DNA of 32,652 bases. It comes from an uncultured Erysipelotrichaceae bacterium. GTDB lineage: Bacteria > Bacillota_I > Bacilli_A > RF39 > UBA660. The notes beneath the pieces are model-generated. The model saw only the letters and a program-made list of their open reading frames with translations, did not search any database and was not told where the DNA came from. Made by a program: the position numbers and the translations under genes. The stretch is from contig CADCQR010000021.1 in assembly GCA_902803685.1 (NCBI GenBank), positions 1 to 32,652 on the forward strand. Direction: 5' to 3'. Of the stretch, positions 30,643-32,652 are shown piece after piece; position 1 is the first letter of the stretch; every line of letters starts with the position of its first letter.

Positions 30643-32577
30643 ATGGTTAATGGTAAGCCAGATATGATATCTAAAGCGATACGTTTAATCTTATCAATTT
30701 TGGATTCTATAAGTTATTGGCTTTTGGAATGTGCATATCAGATTTTCTTCGTTGTATCAGGTGTTGAATTTTTTACTAATCAGACAATAAGAGATATTTT
30801 TGCAAGAGTCCAATTGGTACTTGGCGTATTTATGGTGTTTAAATTAACTATAACTATAGTACAAGCCATTGCTAATCCTGATCTTATTACGGATAAACAA
30901 AATGGTTTTTCAAAGATAATTTCTAGGGTAATATTGTGCTTAATAATGTTAGTGGCATTAGTACCAATTAATATGCCAAATCCAAGAAATACATTTGAAA
31001 GGCAGATTAATAATAATGGTATTTTATTTGGAACCTTATATGATTTACAATCTCGTGTTTTGAAACAAAATGTAATAGGAAAAATCATTATTGGTAATGA
31101 TACTTCAAAGTCTACGAATGGTGATTTGAGCGAGGTTGGGAAAAAGTTTTCTGTAACTTTTTTAAAGGCTTTTGTTCAGATAGATTCAAATTGTACGGAT
31201 CAAAAAATTATTGATAATTATCAAAAGGCAGATGAACCGGGTGATTTGTTGGGTTCAGAAATAAATACAGAATGTGGTAGTGTATATGCCTATAGCTACA
31301 CACCGATTATTGGTGGTATAGCGGCTATTATTTGTGCTGTAGTATTTTTTTCATTTACTGTTGATATAGCGATTAGAGCTTGTAAAATAGCATTCTTGCG
31401 ATTATTGGCACCAATACCGATTATAAGTTATATGGAACCAGAACAAGCTAAAAAAGGTGCCTTTGCCAATTGGGTAAAAATATTGACATCCACATATATT
31501 GACTTATTTGTAAGATTAGCAATAATATATTTTGTTTTATTTATAATTTCGGATATAATGGAAAATGGTCTTATAGGGTTAGACTTTTCAGGTGATATTG
31601 GTGGTATAGCTGTGAATACGATAGCTTTTATATTTGTAGTTATTGGCTTACTTTTATTTGCCTCTCAAGCTCCAAAGTTTATAAGAGATACATTGGGATT
31701 GCAAGGAACAATGTCAAACATTGGATTGGCAGGATTGCTTGGTGGTACAGCAATGGCTGCTGGAGGCGGAGGACTTGCTGGTTTTGGTTTAGGTATGTTG
31801 AATGGTGCAAGGGCGCAAATTCAAGGTAATAATCAGGGGAAGCCAGTACCTCTAGGTTCTGCATGGTCACAAAATAGTGATTTAATGGCAAAAATTAGAA
31901 CAGGTGATAAAGATGCTCAAGGTGGATTTATTGGTAGAGCTAACGATTTCTTGAATTATCAAGCTAGAGAGCGCCGTGCGCGGATGATGGGTATGGGTGC
32001 ATATCATATGGCAGATGCTAAATTCATGATGGACCAATATGAAGCACTTAATATAGAAGCACAGAACAGATTAAAAAAAGCAGAGCTTGATTATCAGCAT
32101 GATCCTTCACAAGCAAACCTTGATGCATATAATGCTGCAAAAAAATTAGCTGCTACAACAGGAACGTATTTCGCCAAAGCACAGAAGCGCTATAAAGCAA
32201 TGGATGAGGGAAGAGCTCAATTGGGTGTTAATCCTAGGGTTATTGATACTAGGGAATTTGGTACGCATAAGACAGGAACTTATCGTTCTGCTTTTAAAGC
32301 TTTTGGAACTGAGTTGGGGGATCCGGATAATGATGCAGAATATAATAGAATTTTTGATGAGCTTAATAATGGTCTTACTATGGAAAAGCTTGATTCTCAG
32401 TTCAGAGAAAAAATCGGTGGTCAAAAAAGAGATCCTAAGGGATTTGAAGGTACTGTAGACGATTCTACATTTGCAAGCACTGGACATGGTGGAAGAGTAA
32501 GAAGACCACCATCAGCTCCTCCAGGCGGTGGCCCGCCACCAAGGCCAGAATTTAACTATAATATAAAGGGTGTGTGA
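30643..32577 (+). CDS. VirB6/TrbL-like polytopic secretion-channel protein
   Basis: 644 aa; GAGGTGA is 6-7 nt upstream. About six to seven TM helices lie in residues ~10-390. Between them is an exported loop (~105-215) and a conserved-looking segment FLRLLAPIPIISYMEPEQAKKG, broken here only by quotation limits, ahead of NWVKILTSTYIDLF. A Gly/Ala-rich helix (GLLGGTAMAAGGGG) precedes a ~240-residue charged helical cytoplasmic tail ending in a Pro/Gly-rich stretch (PPSAPPGGGPPPRPE). The topology fits VirB6/TrbL proteins of type IV secretion systems, which form part of the inner-membrane channel. It follows two VirB2-module genes, supporting a T4SS-type unit. Confidence 0.83.
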   Translation: MVNGKPDMISKAIRLILSILDSISYWLLECAYQIFFVVSGVEFFTNQTIRDIFARVQLVLGVFMVFKLTITIVQAIANPDLITDKQNGFSKIISRVILCLIMLVALVPINMPNPRNTFERQINNNGILFGTLYDLQSRVLKQNVIGKIIIGNDTSKSTNGDLSEVGKKFSVTFLKAFVQIDSNCTDQKIIDNYQKADEPGDLLGSEINTECGSVYAYSYTPIIGGIAAIICAVVFFSFTVDIAIRACKIAFLRLLAPIPIISYMEPEQAKKGAFANWVKILTSTYIDLFVRLAIIYFVLFIISDIMENGLIGLDFSGDIGGIAVNTIAFIFVVIGLLLFASQAPKFIRDTLGLQGTMSNIGLAGLLGGTAMAAGGGGLAGFGLGMLNGARAQIQGNNQGKPVPLGSAWSQNSDLMAKIRTGDKDAQGGFIGRANDFLNYQARERRARMMGMGAYHMADAKFMMDQYEALNIEAQNRLKKAELDYQHDPSQANLDAYNAAKKLAATTGTYFAKAQKRYKAMDEGRAQLGVNPRVIDTREFGTHKTGTYRSAFKAFGTELGDPDNDAEYNRIFDELNNGLTMEKLDSQFREKIGGQKRDPKGFEGTVDDSTFASTGHGGRVRRPPSAPPGGGPPPRPEFNYNIKGV

Positions 32578-32582
32578 TATAG

Positions 32583-32652
32583 ATGAATAATTATTTAATA
32601 CCGGCTAATACAAAGAATGGAAGATTGATTTTAGGTATTTTTAGACCATTTG
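32583..32652 (+). CDS. 5' end of a further gene, cut by the window
   Basis: An ATG at 32583 opens a frame running to the window edge (23 residues, MNNYLIPANTKNGRLILGIF then three more). AAAGGGTGTG lies ~11 nt upstream, at the end of the VirB6-like gene. A short polar start before a likely membrane segment is common in VirB3/PrgI-like proteins, which often follow VirB6-like genes, but too little is visible to assign it. Confidence 0.6.
   Translation, partial: MNNYLIPANTKNGRLILGIFRPF

Noticed and set aside
1..32652. tRNA/rRNA genes, CRISPR arrays, IS elements, integrase or att sites, relaxase
   Set aside because: None seen on either strand. No direct-repeat array, transposase motif or tRNA cloverleaf was found, so there is no direct evidence that the secretion locus is an integrated mobile element within this window.

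Overview
The window is AT-rich DNA in which every supported gene lies on the + strand. It has tight spacing, GAGGTG/AAGGAG-type ribosome sites and SigA-like promoters, many with an extended -10. TGA is used as a stop and TGG as Trp, so the code is standard. The housekeeping block ireB-ruvX-yrzB-mltG-trmR ... U32 pair ... greA matches the Bacillus subtilis order yrzL-yrrK-yrzB-yrrL-yrrM-yrrN-yrrO-(udk)-greA. This points to a low-GC monoderm Bacillota, plausibly one of the poorly cultured host-associated Bacilli/Clostridia lineages; the exact lineage is an inference.

Layout. 1-1722: 3' part of a hybrid sensor kinase (HATPase, receiver, HPt). 1842-2996: rhomboid protease. 3073-5740: ireB, ruvX, yrzB, mltG, trmR. 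5821-7428: an insertion into that conserved operon, holding an NlpC/P60 hydrolase fused to a two-TM pilin-like module and a membrane-anchored protein of unknown function, bracketed by its own promoter and terminator. 7493-11295: two U32 proteins (TrhP1/TrhP2-like, which with TrmR form the known tRNA wobble mo5U34 pathway), an HD dNTP triphosphohydrolase, and greA, whose transcript is predicted to begin with a hairpin at +1. 11451-15031: a membrane-bound HExxH metallopeptidase-like protein and a five-TM protein with an exported domain, separated by two tandem terminators.

15073-32652 (end): a large surface or secretion apparatus that mixes two known machines. From Tad/Flp-type pili come three CpaB/SAF-domain paralogues, a TadA/CpaF ATPase, TadB and TadC membrane platform proteins, a TadZ/CpaE-like protein with a degenerate P-loop, a 58-aa pilin-like peptide and two TadE-like single-TM proteins. 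From type IV secretion/conjugation come VirB2/TrbC-like two-TM pilin modules and a VirB6/TrbL-like polytopic protein. Also embedded are a class B sortase, a 1012-aa Cys-rich secreted protein and a 626-aa anchored protein with an Ig-like domain and a duplicated C-terminal domain. Several modules have their own promoters, and two of these share an almost identical core, suggesting coordinated expression. The locus runs off the right end, so VirB4/VirD4-like ATPases or a prepilin peptidase could lie beyond it.

The candidate new system is this hybrid Tad/T4SS locus, together with the unlinked NlpC/P60 gene at 5821 that carries the same two-TM module as the locus pilin. That gene may be its cell-wall-opening hydrolase. 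Product families are judged by eye from motifs; no database search was possible.
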